Below the pieces are notes generated by a model. That model was not told the origin of the DNA and did no database searches. It was given only the letters and a program-made list of their open reading frames with translations. The position numbers and the translations under genes were made by a program. Below are positions 1-8,681 of a DNA stretch of 64,000 nt, in pieces (position 1 is the first letter of the stretch; each line of letters begins with the position of its first letter). Source of the stretch: Flavobacteriaceae bacterium (GTDB taxonomy: Bacteria; Bacteroidota; Bacteroidia; Flavobacteriales; Flavobacteriaceae); assembly GCA_013043685.1 (NCBI GenBank), contig JABDNT010000018.1, positions 1-64,000 of the forward strand. Direction: 5' to 3'.

Positions 1-1
1 A

Positions 2-85
2 GCCTCGGTGGTGGAATTGGTAGACACGTTGGATTCAAAATCCAATGGCTTCACGGCCGTGCGGGTTCGATTCCCGCCCGAGGTA
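2..85 (+). tRNA. tRNA-Leu (anticodon CAA)
   Basis: Complete 84-nt type II tRNA. The acceptor arms (2-8 with 78-84) pair fully with a G-U first pair, and A85 is the discriminator. The anticodon stem TTGGA/TCCAA encloses the loop TTCAAAA, giving anticodon CAA for UUG codons. A long variable arm follows, and the T arm (61-77) has 5-bp stems around TTCGATT. CCA is not encoded. A Rho-independent terminator follows after about 27 nt. Confidence 0.97.
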
Positions 86-112
86 CGATAAACCAAAAAA
101 CGGGAAAAGTTG

Positions 113-146
113 AGCGAGCTTCAAAAAGGAAGCTCGCTTTCTTTTT
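113..146 (+). terminator. Rho-independent terminator of tRNA-Leu
   Basis: A perfect 10-bp stem, AGCGAGCTTC (113-122) with GAAGCTCGCT (129-138), encloses a 6-nt A-rich loop and is followed by the T-rich run TTCTTTTT. It sits just after the tRNA, as expected for tRNA transcript release. Its 3' half is also the first part of the 107-bp duplicated unit that follows. Confidence 0.85.
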
Positions 147-342
147 GGTGTGAGGCGACGCGTTTGTTTTTGTGTCTTTCAAGCGGAGCTTGAAGGAAAC
201 ATTTGCGAAGCAAATGAATCCCGTTCGCAGGTAATGAAGCTCGCTTCTTTTTTTGGAGTAAAGCGAAATGATTGTTTTGGTGTCTTTCACGCGGAGCGTG
301 AAGGGAACATTGGCTTTGCCAATGCATCCCATTCTTCGCTAA
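129..342. repeat. 107-bp unit in two tandem copies, each with two hairpins
   Basis: Copy 1 (129-235) and copy 2 (236-342) both start with GAAGCTCGCTT and share the same order of elements. Each has a 9-bp stem around a GGA loop (176-196 and 284-304) and a 7-bp stem around a 3-nt loop (200-216 and 308-324). Where the copies differ inside stems, both arms change together: CAAGC/GCTTG becomes CACGC/GCGTG, and CATTTGC/GCAAATG becomes CATTGGC/GCCAATG. Loops and flanks vary freely. Copy 2 runs into the stop codon of the TonB receptor gene at 339. Open frames through this stretch are repeat and tRNA artefacts, so I call no gene here. Confidence 0.8.
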
Positions 343-2687
343 AAATCTACCACGATGCCCAGACTGGGAATAATCTGGCCACTGTCCTGTTCTATCTCAA
401 CCAGGCTTCTGGGTTGAAGTATTTGGCCATTCGCATCTCTGCCCAAACCGTATTCGGGAGGCTGAGGATTATCCTGAGATAATACGTTTTGAGCTTCTAT
501 AAATAAGTTGAACGAGAATTTATCGAAATTCCATTTTTTATCTATTCGGATATCCAGCTGACTGAAAATGTCCAGATTTTCTTCACCTAACCTGCCATAA
601 TCGAGAACAACTTCCGGATAATTTGCTAATGTGGCTTCCAGTTCGGTAGGTACAAAGGGGGTCTCGCCGGCAAAACGATACCGGGCACTCACTTCCCAAT
701 TCCTGTTTAATTTATACCCGCCTGTAAACGATATTAAGTGACGGCTGTCCCAAACCGATGGTAAATATACATCCCTGTCGAACCCAGTAAACTCACTGTA
801 GAACCAGGTATAGGCAAAAATTCCGTAAAAATTGTTAGCCAGTTTTTGCTGAAATTGAAGTTCGGTACCATACGATCGGCCCCGGCCTGTTGATTCGATC
901 GGTTCACTTCCTAAAATTTCGAAGCCACCCCCTTTGTTCGCCAGGGATACACCATCGCGAACAGATACCGGGTAATTATCGTATAGTTTGTAGAATCCTT
1001 CCAGGGAGATGCTGGATGACGGACTAAAATAATGCTGTATTCCAACTACATAATGGTCACTTTGAGTGTAATTGATGTCCTGGTTCACTAATTGATCTTC
1101 ATTGTTTCTGAAGCCTAAAATGGTATAGGGGGGCAATTTAAAATAGCGGCCAACCGAAACATTAAACTTCCAGTTTTCCGAGAATTCATAAGACAACGAT
1201 ACTCGCGGGGAAAAGGTTGATAATAGATTATCCTCACTGGTAAAGGAGTCATCATCCATTCTAAATCCAAAGGAGATATCCAACGTATTATTTAGAAACG
1301 ACCGAGTAGCGTTCGCGAACAGCCCGTATTTTACAAAGTCTATTTCAGTGTTGAAAAAAGCATCATTCAACAGGTCGGAAGTATTGTTCTCATACATCGA
1401 ATATTGAGTGTTAAAACCACCTTTAACCTTCCATTCCCCGTAGAACTTGGTAATCTCATATCGAAGTTTTGTCTCGCTTTCCAAGGCATCATTGTTAAAG
1501 ATTTCTCCTGTTTCATTCTCAGGATCGGTAAAGCGTGTAAACTCGTTGTTTAGGGTATTGTTGCTCAAGGTAGTTTGCATAAATCCGGAGCCATCCCTGA
1601 ACCGGTTCTGCCAGGTTATACCTATGGCATTTGTACGTTGATTTATAAAAGGAGCCTGATCTAACTGTGCCTGCTGTTCCGCATCAAAATCTTCGGGAGC
1701 TTCCACTGAAAAGTCATCGATCGATCCGAGACCAATAAGACTAATAGAATTGTAAGTGTCAATTTTATGATTCAACTTGAACTGGTAGTCCCAGTAATTG
1801 GGTCTGAATGGTAAACCAATGGCCTCGAAAAGAAATTCGAGATAACTACGTCTTACAGAGGCTAAAAATGTAGTGTTAGAGGTCTCGTTCTTCTTCTTAA
1901 ATAAAGGACCTTCGAGAGTAAGGGCTGCTTCGCTGGCGCTTACCCTGAAATTGCCGGTAAAATTCCTGTTGTTCCCGTTTCGTTGTTTGAATTGTAAGAC
2001 CCCGGACAATGGATTGTCGTATTGAGCTCCAAAAGCAGATGTTGATAAAGTGACTTCACTGATAAAGGAAACATTTACCAGTCCTACCGGCCCCCCGGCG
2101 CTACCCTGAGTGCTGAAGTGGTTGATGTTGGGAACTTCCATCCCGTCCAGGTAGTAAACAGTTTCATTGGGGGCTCCACCCCTAATAATAAGATCGTTCC
2201 TGAACCCGCCTATCGAAGGTGATACACCGGGTAGGGTTTGCGCCACCTGTACCACATCGTTATTACTCCCGGGATACGTGGCAATCTCCACCGCGGATAA
2301 GGTTTGAGTAGACAAAGGTGTTTCCCTGGGTCTGCTTATTTTATCCCTACTGCTTATAACAACTTCTTCGAGGGCTTCCGGCGCTTCAATTAAAGTGAAG
2401 TTGTAAGCCGGATTCCCTTTGGATTTAACAATAATGTTGTATTGGGTTTGTGTTTCATAACCGAGATAACTCACCACCAGGTTAAAGGATCCCGGGACTA
2501 TCCCTGAGATCCGATAGTTGCCATCAAAATCTGTTTGCACTCCGGTTTCTGTGTTTTCCAGGAACACAGAAGCACCGGAAACAGGTATGTTCTTTTCATC
2601 TACAACAGTCCCGTAGATATCACCTGTCGTTTGAGAAAAGATCGTGGATACAAAAAACAAGAAGATGAGGAATGAGAGCAGTCTCAT
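339..2687 (-). CDS. TonB-dependent outer-membrane receptor with carboxypeptidase-like domain
   Basis: 782 aa. Residues 1-18 are a signal peptide ending before Q19. Residues about 20-105 form a CarboxypepD_reg-like fold (GTVVDEKNIPVSGASVFLEN, then TDFDGNYRISG). A plug domain follows at about 115-235, with LIIRGGAPNETVYYLDGMEV typical of receptor plugs. The rest is a beta-barrel rich in alternating aromatic residues that ends in the aromatic residue F. Such receptors import large or scarce ligands across the outer membrane using TonB-ExbB-ExbD energy. No partner lipoprotein or enzyme lies next to it, so the ligand cannot be inferred. It is transcribed alone, toward the tRNA repeat region. Confidence 0.9.
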   Translation of the reverse strand: MRLLSFLIFLFFVSTIFSQTTGDIYGTVVDEKNIPVSGASVFLENTETGVQTDFDGNYRISGIVPGSFNLVVSYLGYETQTQYNIIVKSKGNPAYNFTLIEAPEALEEVVISSRDKISRPRETPLSTQTLSAVEIATYPGSNNDVVQVAQTLPGVSPSIGGFRNDLIIRGGAPNETVYYLDGMEVPNINHFSTQGSAGGPVGLVNVSFISEVTLSTSAFGAQYDNPLSGVLQFKQRNGNNRNFTGNFRVSASEAALTLEGPLFKKKNETSNTTFLASVRRSYLEFLFEAIGLPFRPNYWDYQFKLNHKIDTYNSISLIGLGSIDDFSVEAPEDFDAEQQAQLDQAPFINQRTNAIGITWQNRFRDGSGFMQTTLSNNTLNNEFTRFTDPENETGEIFNNDALESETKLRYEITKFYGEWKVKGGFNTQYSMYENNTSDLLNDAFFNTEIDFVKYGLFANATRSFLNNTLDISFGFRMDDDSFTSEDNLLSTFSPRVSLSYEFSENWKFNVSVGRYFKLPPYTILGFRNNEDQLVNQDINYTQSDHYVVGIQHYFSPSSSISLEGFYKLYDNYPVSVRDGVSLANKGGGFEILGSEPIESTGRGRSYGTELQFQQKLANNFYGIFAYTWFYSEFTGFDRDVYLPSVWDSRHLISFTGGYKLNRNWEVSARYRFAGETPFVPTELEATLANYPEVVLDYGRLGEENLDIFSQLDIRIDKKWNFDKFSFNLFIEAQNVLSQDNPQPPEYGLGRDANGQILQPRSLVEIEQDSGQIIPSLGIVVDF

Positions 2688-2872
2688 TATAAAAAAACGT
2701 TTAATTTATAATTCAAATTGATGAACAAAATAAAGAGATTATAAATCACCAACCTTCCTTAATTGTGTTAAATAATAGCTAATTCTGAAGTTAATGGTTT
2801 AAATTCATGGGTGTTCACATGTGCTTTGTTCTTCTTTATAACTACTGATACCATCAACTTATCCGAAATACG

Positions 2873-2880
2873 TATTTTTG
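2873..2880 (+). promoter_or_regulatory. Candidate -7 promoter element for the persulfide dioxygenase gene
   Basis: TATTTTTG matches the Bacteroidota housekeeping element TAnnTTTG and lies 21 nt before the ATG at 2902. I see no convincing -33 TTG at 17-23 bp, so the call rests on the -7 element alone. Confidence 0.4.
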
Positions 2881-2901
2881 TAATCCGAATTCAGTAAAAT
2901 C

Positions 2902-4311
2902 ATGAAAATAGAACAGATCTATACCGGTTGCCTTGCACAAGGGGCCTATTATATTGAGAGTAAAGGCGAAGTTGCCATCATAGACCCGCTTCGGGAGGTA
3001 GCGCCTTATATTGAAAGAGCTTTAGAGGATAATGCGACCATCAAATATATTTTTGAAACACATTTTCATGCCGATTTTGTGAGTGGCCACGTTACTTTGT
3101 CCAAAGAAACAGGAGCACCTATCGTATACGGACCCAGTGCGGATCCGTCATTTGATGCGATCATTGCAGAAGACGGGCAGGAATTTAAACTAGGAGGGAT
3201 CACCATAACTGCTTTGCATACTCCCGGGCATACCATGGAAAGTACCACCTATCTGCTAAAAGATCCGGACGGAAAGGACCACGCTATTTTTAGTGGGGAT
3301 ACTTTGTTTCTGGGTGATGTAGGACGTCCCGATCTGGCTCAGAAAGCCGCCCATATGACCCAGGAGGAATTGGCGGGAATACTTTTCGATAGCCTCCGGG
3401 ACAAGATCATGCCGCTGGCCGATGAGGTGATCGTATATCCTGCGCATGGCGCGGGCTCTGCGTGTGGTAAAAATTTAAGCAAGGAAACCGTAGGAACCAT
3501 AGGAGGACAAAAGAAAACAAACTATGCACTAAGAACAGATATGACGAGGGAAGAGTTTATTAAAGAAGTGACCGACGGACTCTTGCCACCGCCACAATAT
3601 TTTCCGCTGAATGTGAAAATGAATAAAGAAGGGTATGATGATATTGGAGAAGTGATCCAACGGGGATCTATCGCGATGACGCCCGAAGAATTTGAGGTAG
3701 CTGCCAATGAGACCGATGCAATTGTTCTGGATGTCCGTAATCAGAAGGATTTCGTAAAAGGACATATTCCCCGTTCTATCTTTATTGGAATCGACGGCGG
3801 ATTTGCACCCTGGGTGGGAGCGCTGATTGGCGATGTGGAACAGTCCATATTATTGATCACACCTGAAGGAAGAGAAGAAGAGACCATCACCCGATTGTCC
3901 AGGGTAGGATTCGATAATACACTGGGTTATCTGAAGGGTAGTTTTGAAGCATGGAAGAATGCAGCAAAGGAATACGATACTATAAGCTCTATCTCGGCAG
4001 AAGAGTTTAAAAAAGACCTTGAAGGGGATATACCTGTCTACGATGTGCGCAAGCCCGGAGAATACAACTCGGCCCATATTGAGAATGCGCATCTTACGCC
4101 CCTGGATTTCCTCAACGAACATTTAGCCGAATTTCCTTCCGAAGAAACCTTTTATATGTATTGTGCCGGTGGTTATCGCTCTGTGATCGCGGCTTCTATT
4201 TTAAAGAGCCGAGGAATTCATAATCTAATCGATGTCGCCGATGGATTTAAGGCAATCAAGGAGGTGGGGATACCCATAGCGGATTTCAGCTGCCCAACCA
4301 CAAAGAATTAA
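2902..4311 (+). CDS. Persulfide dioxygenase-rhodanese fusion (CstB-like MBL-fold protein)
   Basis: 469 aa in three parts. Residues 1-about 240 are a metallo-beta-lactamase fold of the ETHE1/persulfide dioxygenase type, with H54-x-H56-x-D58 and H63 in ETHFHADFVSGH, then H110 in HTPGHT and D133 in FSGDTLF. Residues about 255-355 are rhodanese-like but lack the active-site cysteine. Residues about 365-469 are a second rhodanese with an intact loop, YCAGGYRS, Cys421. This PDO, pseudo-rhodanese, rhodanese order is that of staphylococcal CstB, which oxidises low-molecular-weight persulfide and releases thiosulfate. By analogy the likely role is cytoplasmic sulfide/persulfide detoxification. No sulfide sensor or quinone reductase gene lies beside it. 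The exact substrate is inferred. Confidence 0.85.
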   Translation: MKIEQIYTGCLAQGAYYIESKGEVAIIDPLREVAPYIERALEDNATIKYIFETHFHADFVSGHVTLSKETGAPIVYGPSADPSFDAIIAEDGQEFKLGGITITALHTPGHTMESTTYLLKDPDGKDHAIFSGDTLFLGDVGRPDLAQKAAHMTQEELAGILFDSLRDKIMPLADEVIVYPAHGAGSACGKNLSKETVGTIGGQKKTNYALRTDMTREEFIKEVTDGLLPPPQYFPLNVKMNKEGYDDIGEVIQRGSIAMTPEEFEVAANETDAIVLDVRNQKDFVKGHIPRSIFIGIDGGFAPWVGALIGDVEQSILLITPEGREEETITRLSRVGFDNTLGYLKGSFEAWKNAAKEYDTISSISAEEFKKDLEGDIPVYDVRKPGEYNSAHIENAHLTPLDFLNEHLAEFPSEETFYMYCAGGYRSVIAASILKSRGIHNLIDVADGFKAIKEVGIPIADFSCPTTKN

Positions 4312-4316
4312 GAGGA

Positions 4317-4997
4317 TCATTCTTTTATAAATTTCTGAACCTGTCTGCCATTTTCTGTGTAGATCTCAAGTAAATATATACCTTCAGAGAGGGAGGATAC
4401 GTCAATATTCTCAAAATTTTCAGTGGGAGAGATCAATTGCTGGCCGGCAAGTGAATAGACGGAAACGGATTCTATAACAACTTTTTCCGAAGTAATGTTT
4501 AAGATGTCGGATACTGGATTCGGATACACTTTAATTTTAGCGCTAAGCTCATACTCATTTACTGAGAGTTCGTAATCTTTAAATACAGCATAGCCAAAAA
4601 GGGGGTTGCCAATTTCGAGTGACAAGCCGTTACCATCCGGAATAATGGTAAACCAAAAATATTCCATAAAAAAGAAATAGTCAGATTCAAAATTGTTGTG
4701 TATCGATATTCCGCAGTCATCCATGGAATGTGCTAGATCCATGGAAGTGAGTTCGTCAGGTTGATAAGTGTATGTCCCCGAAAATGTATTGCAGGCTCCC
4801 TCTCCACTAAATTCCAAATTGGGTAGAATAGCAATGTATGGCTGGATTGGCGGATCAATTTCAGAAACTATGTAAACTGGTGCAAGATCAGTAGCTTGCA
4901 TTTCATATAAATACCAGGTTCGGAATAAGTCGGGATCCTGGCTAATTGCATTCGTGAATACCGTAATAGAAATAAGAAAGAGTATCAGTTTCTTCAT
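4317..4997 (-). CDS. Secreted protein with type IX secretion C-terminal sorting domain
   Basis: 226 aa. A signal peptide ([20 protein letters not shown]) is followed by a region of about 120 residues that includes GACNTFSGTYTY, a signature resembling META/HslJ-like domains. Residues about 150-226 form a Por-type sorting tail, with VYPNPVSDILNI near its start and LSEGIYLLEIYTENG near its end. Such tails send proteins through the type IX system to the cell surface or medium. The function of the mature part is unknown; META-like domains lack a settled activity. It converges on the persulfide dioxygenase gene with only 5 bp between the stops. Confidence 0.8.
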   Translation of the reverse strand: MKKLILFLISITVFTNAISQDPDLFRTWYLYEMQATDLAPVYIVSEIDPPIQPYIAILPNLEFSGEGACNTFSGTYTYQPDELTSMDLAHSMDDCGISIHNNFESDYFFFMEYFWFTIIPDGNGLSLEIGNPLFGYAVFKDYELSVNEYELSAKIKVYPNPVSDILNITSEKVVIESVSVYSLAGQQLISPTENFENIDVSSLSEGIYLLEIYTENGRQVQKFIKE

Positions 4998-5090
4998 AGA
5001 ATCGATTTTATAAAATACATGGTCTTATAATAAAGATATGAATTCTTTAATGCAATTCGTACATTTACAGCCGTTTAACACCCCAAAACC

Positions 5091-5669
5091 ATGACCGATT
5101 TCTGGCTGTATGTGAAATTAGGACTGGATCATGTACTTGATCTCAGCGCATACGATCATATCTTGTTTCTTGTTGCCCTATGTGCGGCCTATTCGTTCGG
5201 TGCTTGGAAAAGACTTTTATTGCTGGTCACATTATTCACGGTCGGGCATACGTTTTCATTATTGCTGGCACATTACGACATTGTAGCGGTTAGTGGCTCC
5301 TATATTGAGTTCCTGATACCGATCACAATATTAGTGACGGCGGGTTATAATATTTTCAATGCAAAACGAAGCCGCCCAACCGAGGCGCATATGCTGTTTT
5401 ACCTGGTGACAATATTTTTCGGACTCATTCACGGCTTCGGTTTCGCTCGTTATTATAATATGATGAAAGAGGATGAAAGCGTGGCACCATTGCTGGAGTT
5501 CGCTCTGGGAGTGGAAATAGCTCAGATTGTAATAGTTCTGATAACATTATTGGCTGCATTTTTCGTACAGGGAGTGCTGCGTTTCAATAAAAGGGACTGG
5601 CTGTTAATCATTTCGTCAATTGTCATCGGAATGACAATTCCCATGTTGATCGACACCTGGCCCTTCTAA
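5091..5669 (+). CDS. HupE/UreJ-like multi-pass membrane protein
   Basis: 192 aa, almost entirely hydrophobic, with about six or seven predicted membrane helices. Histidines and acidic residues sit at helix ends, for example LDHVLDLSAYDHILFL near the N-terminus, GHTFSLLLAHYD and GLIHGFGFARYY. This pattern fits the HupE/UreJ family, whose founding members accompany nickel hydrogenase or urease genes as metal permeases. No hydrogenase or urease gene is in the window. Stand-alone homologues are common in Flavobacteriia, so metal transport is a family-based guess only. Confidence 0.75.
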   Translation: MTDFWLYVKLGLDHVLDLSAYDHILFLVALCAAYSFGAWKRLLLLVTLFTVGHTFSLLLAHYDIVAVSGSYIEFLIPITILVTAGYNIFNAKRSRPTEAHMLFYLVTIFFGLIHGFGFARYYNMMKEDESVAPLLEFALGVEIAQIVIVLITLLAAFFVQGVLRFNKRDWLLIISSIVIGMTIPMLIDTWPF

Positions 5670-5747
5670 ACTTTTTCAAATATTTAACGCCCTTAAGTTT
5701 TGCGAAGCTGTAACTTACTTTTAATTTCGCTACTTATCACCTAACGA

Positions 5748-6173
5748 ATGACGCAGGAGAAACAGAGAAAATACGACATTGCATATTTGCGAATGGCCAA
5801 AGAGTGGAGTACCTTGTCGTATTGTGAGCGAAGACAAGTTGGCGCGCTTATTGTGAAAGATAAAATGATAATAAGCGACGGATACAATGGAACGCCAACT
5901 GGTTTCGAGAATATTTGCGAGGATGATGAAGGATATACCAAATGGTACGTGCTACACGCAGAGGCCAATGCCATCTCGAAAGTAGCGTCTTCAACACAGT
6001 CCTGTGCGGGGGCCACATTGTACATAACGATGTCACCCTGCCAGCAATGCAGCAAATTGATCCACCAGGCCGGAATTAAAAGATTGGTGTATCACAAAGA
6101 GTACAAGGATAACTCCGGCGTGAAATTTTTACAGAAAGCAGGCGTTACTATAACGCACATTGAAAACTTGTAA
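5748..6173 (+). CDS. Deoxycytidylate (dCMP) deaminase
   Basis: 141 aa, zinc-dependent cytidine-deaminase fold. The zinc and proton-shuttle motif is H70-A-E72 (LHAEANAISK) and the second zinc motif is P97-C-x-x-C101 (SPCQQC). The N-terminal CERRQVGALIVKDK and NGTPTGFEN segments are typical of dCMP deaminases and separate it from the TadA-like deaminase at 30006. It deaminates dCMP to dUMP, feeding thymidylate synthesis in the cytoplasm. It lies 6 bp upstream of the S41 protease gene in the same direction, so the two are probably cotranscribed. Confidence 0.92.
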   Translation: MTQEKQRKYDIAYLRMAKEWSTLSYCERRQVGALIVKDKMIISDGYNGTPTGFENICEDDEGYTKWYVLHAEANAISKVASSTQSCAGATLYITMSPCQQCSKLIHQAGIKRLVYHKEYKDNSGVKFLQKAGVTITHIENL

Positions 6174-6179
6174 ACCCAG

Positions 6180-7781
6180 ATGGGAATTCAGAAAAAATAC
6201 CTTCCATTACTTCTAGGAGTGGCGATAGCCGCAGGGGTGTTTATTGGTTCCAAATTAGATTTCAGCGACAGCAACGAGAAGATCTTCGCTACCAATTCCA
6301 AAAAAGATAAACTCAATCGCCTCATCGATTATATCGACTACGAATATGTAGACCAGGTGAATACCGATAGTATTGTGGATGTCACGGTGAATGGTATTCT
6401 AGAGAACCTGGATCCGCATTCTGTGTATATACCGGTAGATGATTATGAAGACAATGCAGATGATATGCGTGGAAATTTCGTGGGAATCGGCATAAGTTTT
6501 TATCCATACAAAGATTCCATAGCTGTAATTCGGGCGATCGAAGGAGGCCCGGCTGCAAAGGCGGGGATCAAAGGAGGAGACAGGATCTTATTTGCAGATG
6601 GCAGGCCGTTATTCGGGTCGGATATTTTTAGAGACAGTATATCGGCATTTCTGAAAGGTGAGATCAATTCGAAAGTAAATCTCACTATCTACCGGCCTTC
6701 AGAAGATAAGATGATAGACGTCAAACTGAAACGGAAACGAGTACCGTTAGTGAGTGTGGACGCTGCCTATCAGCTTACGGACGAAATAGGGTATATAAAA
6801 GTGAATCGTTTCTCGGAAACTACCTACGATGAATTCAGTAAAGCCTTAGATGAGCTATCCGATGAAGGAATTGAGACTTTAGTGCTCGATCTTCGCAATA
6901 ATCCCGGAGGATATATTTATGCCGCCGAGAAAATGGTGGATGAATTTCTTGGGAAAGATAAATTGATGCTTATAACCCGGAATAAGAACGGAGAGGAAAA
7001 TCGCAGTTACGCCACTCGAAAGGGAGATTTCGAGAAAGGGAATGTCTATGTCCTGATCAATGAAAATTCTGCTTCTGCCAGTGAAATAGTAGCTGGCGCC
7101 TTGCAGGACAATGATAAGGGTACCATCATTGGAAGAAGGTCATTCGGGAAAGGACTGGTGCAGCGCGAAATGGCTCTTGGAGATGGTAGTGCTGTGCGAC
7201 TTACTATTGCACGATACTATACACCAACAGGAAGGTCTATTCAGAAACCCTATGGAAATGGCAACGGTGATTATTACAGCGACTATGAAAACCGTTACAA
7301 AAATGGCGAACTGGAAGATCCTGAAAATATTGAAGTGGCCGATTCACTTCGGTTTGTAACCCCGGGTGGAAAAATAGTATACGGTGGTGGCGGAATTATC
7401 CCGGACGTATTCGTGCCTAAAGACACCAGTGTTGAAAATGAAACACTGGAGTACATATCGCGAAGCGGCTTTATTAGTTATTTCATCTTTGAATATCTTG
7501 AGAAGAACCGGACTTTTTTCTTTGGGATGACCTTCAATCAGTTTGCCGATAATTTCGATGTTCCGGAATCCCTGAAAGAAGAATTCATAGAATACTCCCG
7601 GTTTGAAGAGGCTCAAATAGATCTTCGCAAATATGATGAAGACCTGGGAATCGCTTTAAAAGCGAATATCGCCCAGCAGTTATATGGACCGAATGCCTTC
7701 GAATATTTCCTAAACGACGGTGATGCCATGCTCAATAAGGTGCTGGATCTGGAATCTGCTGAACCCGATAAGGAGGAATAA
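6180..7781 (+). CDS. S41-family C-terminal processing peptidase (CtpA/Tsp-like)
   Basis: 533 aa. An N-terminal hydrophobic segment (residues about 8-22) anchors or exports it to the periplasm. A PDZ domain covers about 95-180 (VGIGISF, then GGPAAKAGIKGGDRIL). The serine-lysine peptidase core follows, with SASASE at 297-302 holding the nucleophile and K324 in FGKGLVQ as the general base. A C-terminal extension of about 150 residues is usual in Bacteroidota members. These proteases trim or degrade periplasmic proteins from the C-terminus. The close coupling to dCMP deaminase is probably operon convenience rather than a shared function. Confidence 0.92.
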   Translation: MGIQKKYLPLLLGVAIAAGVFIGSKLDFSDSNEKIFATNSKKDKLNRLIDYIDYEYVDQVNTDSIVDVTVNGILENLDPHSVYIPVDDYEDNADDMRGNFVGIGISFYPYKDSIAVIRAIEGGPAAKAGIKGGDRILFADGRPLFGSDIFRDSISAFLKGEINSKVNLTIYRPSEDKMIDVKLKRKRVPLVSVDAAYQLTDEIGYIKVNRFSETTYDEFSKALDELSDEGIETLVLDLRNNPGGYIYAAEKMVDEFLGKDKLMLITRNKNGEENRSYATRKGDFEKGNVYVLINENSASASEIVAGALQDNDKGTIIGRRSFGKGLVQREMALGDGSAVRLTIARYYTPTGRSIQKPYGNGNGDYYSDYENRYKNGELEDPENIEVADSLRFVTPGGKIVYGGGGIIPDVFVPKDTSVENETLEYISRSGFISYFIFEYLEKNRTFFFGMTFNQFADNFDVPESLKEEFIEYSRFEEAQIDLRKYDEDLGIALKANIAQQLYGPNAFEYFLNDGDAMLNKVLDLESAEPDKEE

Positions 7782-7784
7782 GTC

Positions 7785-7976
7785 TTATTTCTTCCCGGCG
7801 ATCTTTCGGGAAGCTTTCAATAATAACATAAGGACAATAACACAAGCTGAAGCGAGAATACTAATTGCGGCTATCAGGCTATCTCCCGTAAATAGATTTT
7901 CGAAATCCAGCTTGGTGATATTAAACACGATAAGAATGGTTGCAATTGCGATGAAGATGTAAATAGCGACTTTCAT
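7785..7976 (-). CDS. Small two-helix membrane protein
   Basis: 63 aa, unrecognised. Two hydrophobic segments (about residues 3-18 and 34-53) are joined by an acidic stretch (DFENLFTGD), and the tail is basic (KASRKIAGKK). It begins 6 bp after the MarC stop on the same strand, which suggests cotranscription. Its stop is 3 bp from that of the convergent protease gene. The start is the first ATG of the frame. The tight spacing and clean membrane topology favour a real gene. Confidence 0.6.
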   Translation of the reverse strand: MKVAIYIFIAIATILIVFNITKLDFENLFTGDSLIAAISILASACVIVLMLLLKASRKIAGKK

Positions 7977-7982
7977 AAAATT

Positions 7983-8585
7983 CTAATTAAATAGTTCCTG
8001 AATGTTCGAGGTAAATAATTTCACAGCGATGGCCAATAAGATAACACCAAAAATCTTTCGAATAATACCAATACCATTCTTCCCAAGGAATCGTTGCAGC
8101 CTGGCCGAGGTTTTCAGTACTATATAGATAACGATGATGTTGATTATTATGGCAACGATCACATTCTGAATTTCATATTCTGCCCTTAGGGATAATATAG
8201 TTGTTAAACTTCCCGGACCGGCAAGCATTGGAAATGCCAGAGGGAATATTGTGGCGACTTCAGGTCCCGTACCATCATCTTTGAATAACGTAATTCCAAG
8301 AAGCATTTCAATGGCGATAAAAAAGAGGACAAAGGCACCGGCAACGGCAAATTCATTTACGTTAATCCCAATCAGTTTCAGAATGCTTTCACCAACAAAC
8401 AAAAAGACCGTAAGAACTACGGCAGCAATAATTGAGGCCTTTTCACTATGAATATGTCCTGCTTTTTCCCGCAGTGATATAATAATAGGAATATTGCCTA
8501 TGATATCGATCACGGCAAATAATACCATACTGGCTGTAAATATCTCTTTTGCGTTTAAGGTCATGTTTCTGAAATCAGGCTGCAA
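7983..8585 (-). CDS. MarC-family integral membrane protein
   Basis: 200 aa with six predicted membrane helices. ASMVLFAVIDIIGNIPI near the N-terminus and FPLAFPMLAGPGSLTTI in the middle are typical of the MarC (UPF0056) family. Its biochemical role is unsettled; early links to multiple antibiotic resistance were not supported. An ATG at codon 8 is an alternative start that would begin nearer the first helix. It heads a two-gene unit with the 63-aa membrane protein downstream. Confidence 0.88.
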   Translation of the reverse strand: MQPDFRNMTLNAKEIFTASMVLFAVIDIIGNIPIIISLREKAGHIHSEKASIIAAVVLTVFLFVGESILKLIGINVNEFAVAGAFVLFFIAIEMLLGITLFKDDGTGPEVATIFPLAFPMLAGPGSLTTILSLRAEYEIQNVIVAIIINIIVIYIVLKTSARLQRFLGKNGIGIIRKIFGVILLAIAVKLFTSNIQELFN

Positions 8586-8668
8586 AATTAGGTAAAGCGG
8601 TTTGAATTTTGATGTTTTCTGAAAGAATAATTCACCTTATAATAGTTATGTCAATAATTGAAAGCATG

Positions 8669-8676
8669 TATCTTTG
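8669..8676 (+). promoter_or_regulatory. Candidate -7 element directly before the DUF3109 start codon
   Basis: TATCTTTG is an exact TAnnTTTG match. Only 5 nt separate it from the ATG at 8682, so transcription would begin at or next to the start codon, giving a leaderless message. A clear TTG -33 element is not visible. Confidence 0.45.
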
Positions 8677-8681
8677 ATCCC

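Noticed and set aside
2..85. tRNA genes as prophage or island attachment sites (also 55179-55266)
   Set aside because: No integrase or duplicated tRNA 3' end was found, and flanking genes are ordinary housekeeping genes.
51..332. Open frame across tRNA-Leu and the repeat region on the minus strand (also a plus-strand one at 150-482)
   Set aside because: It reads through the tRNA antisense and the duplicated hairpin unit, and carries the usual AGIEPARP-type tRNA artefact. No protein family is recognisable.
5482..5493. TGGCAC...TTGC-like sigma-54 site
   Set aside because: It lies inside the HupE-like coding region and the spacing between GG and GC is one base short of the required 10.
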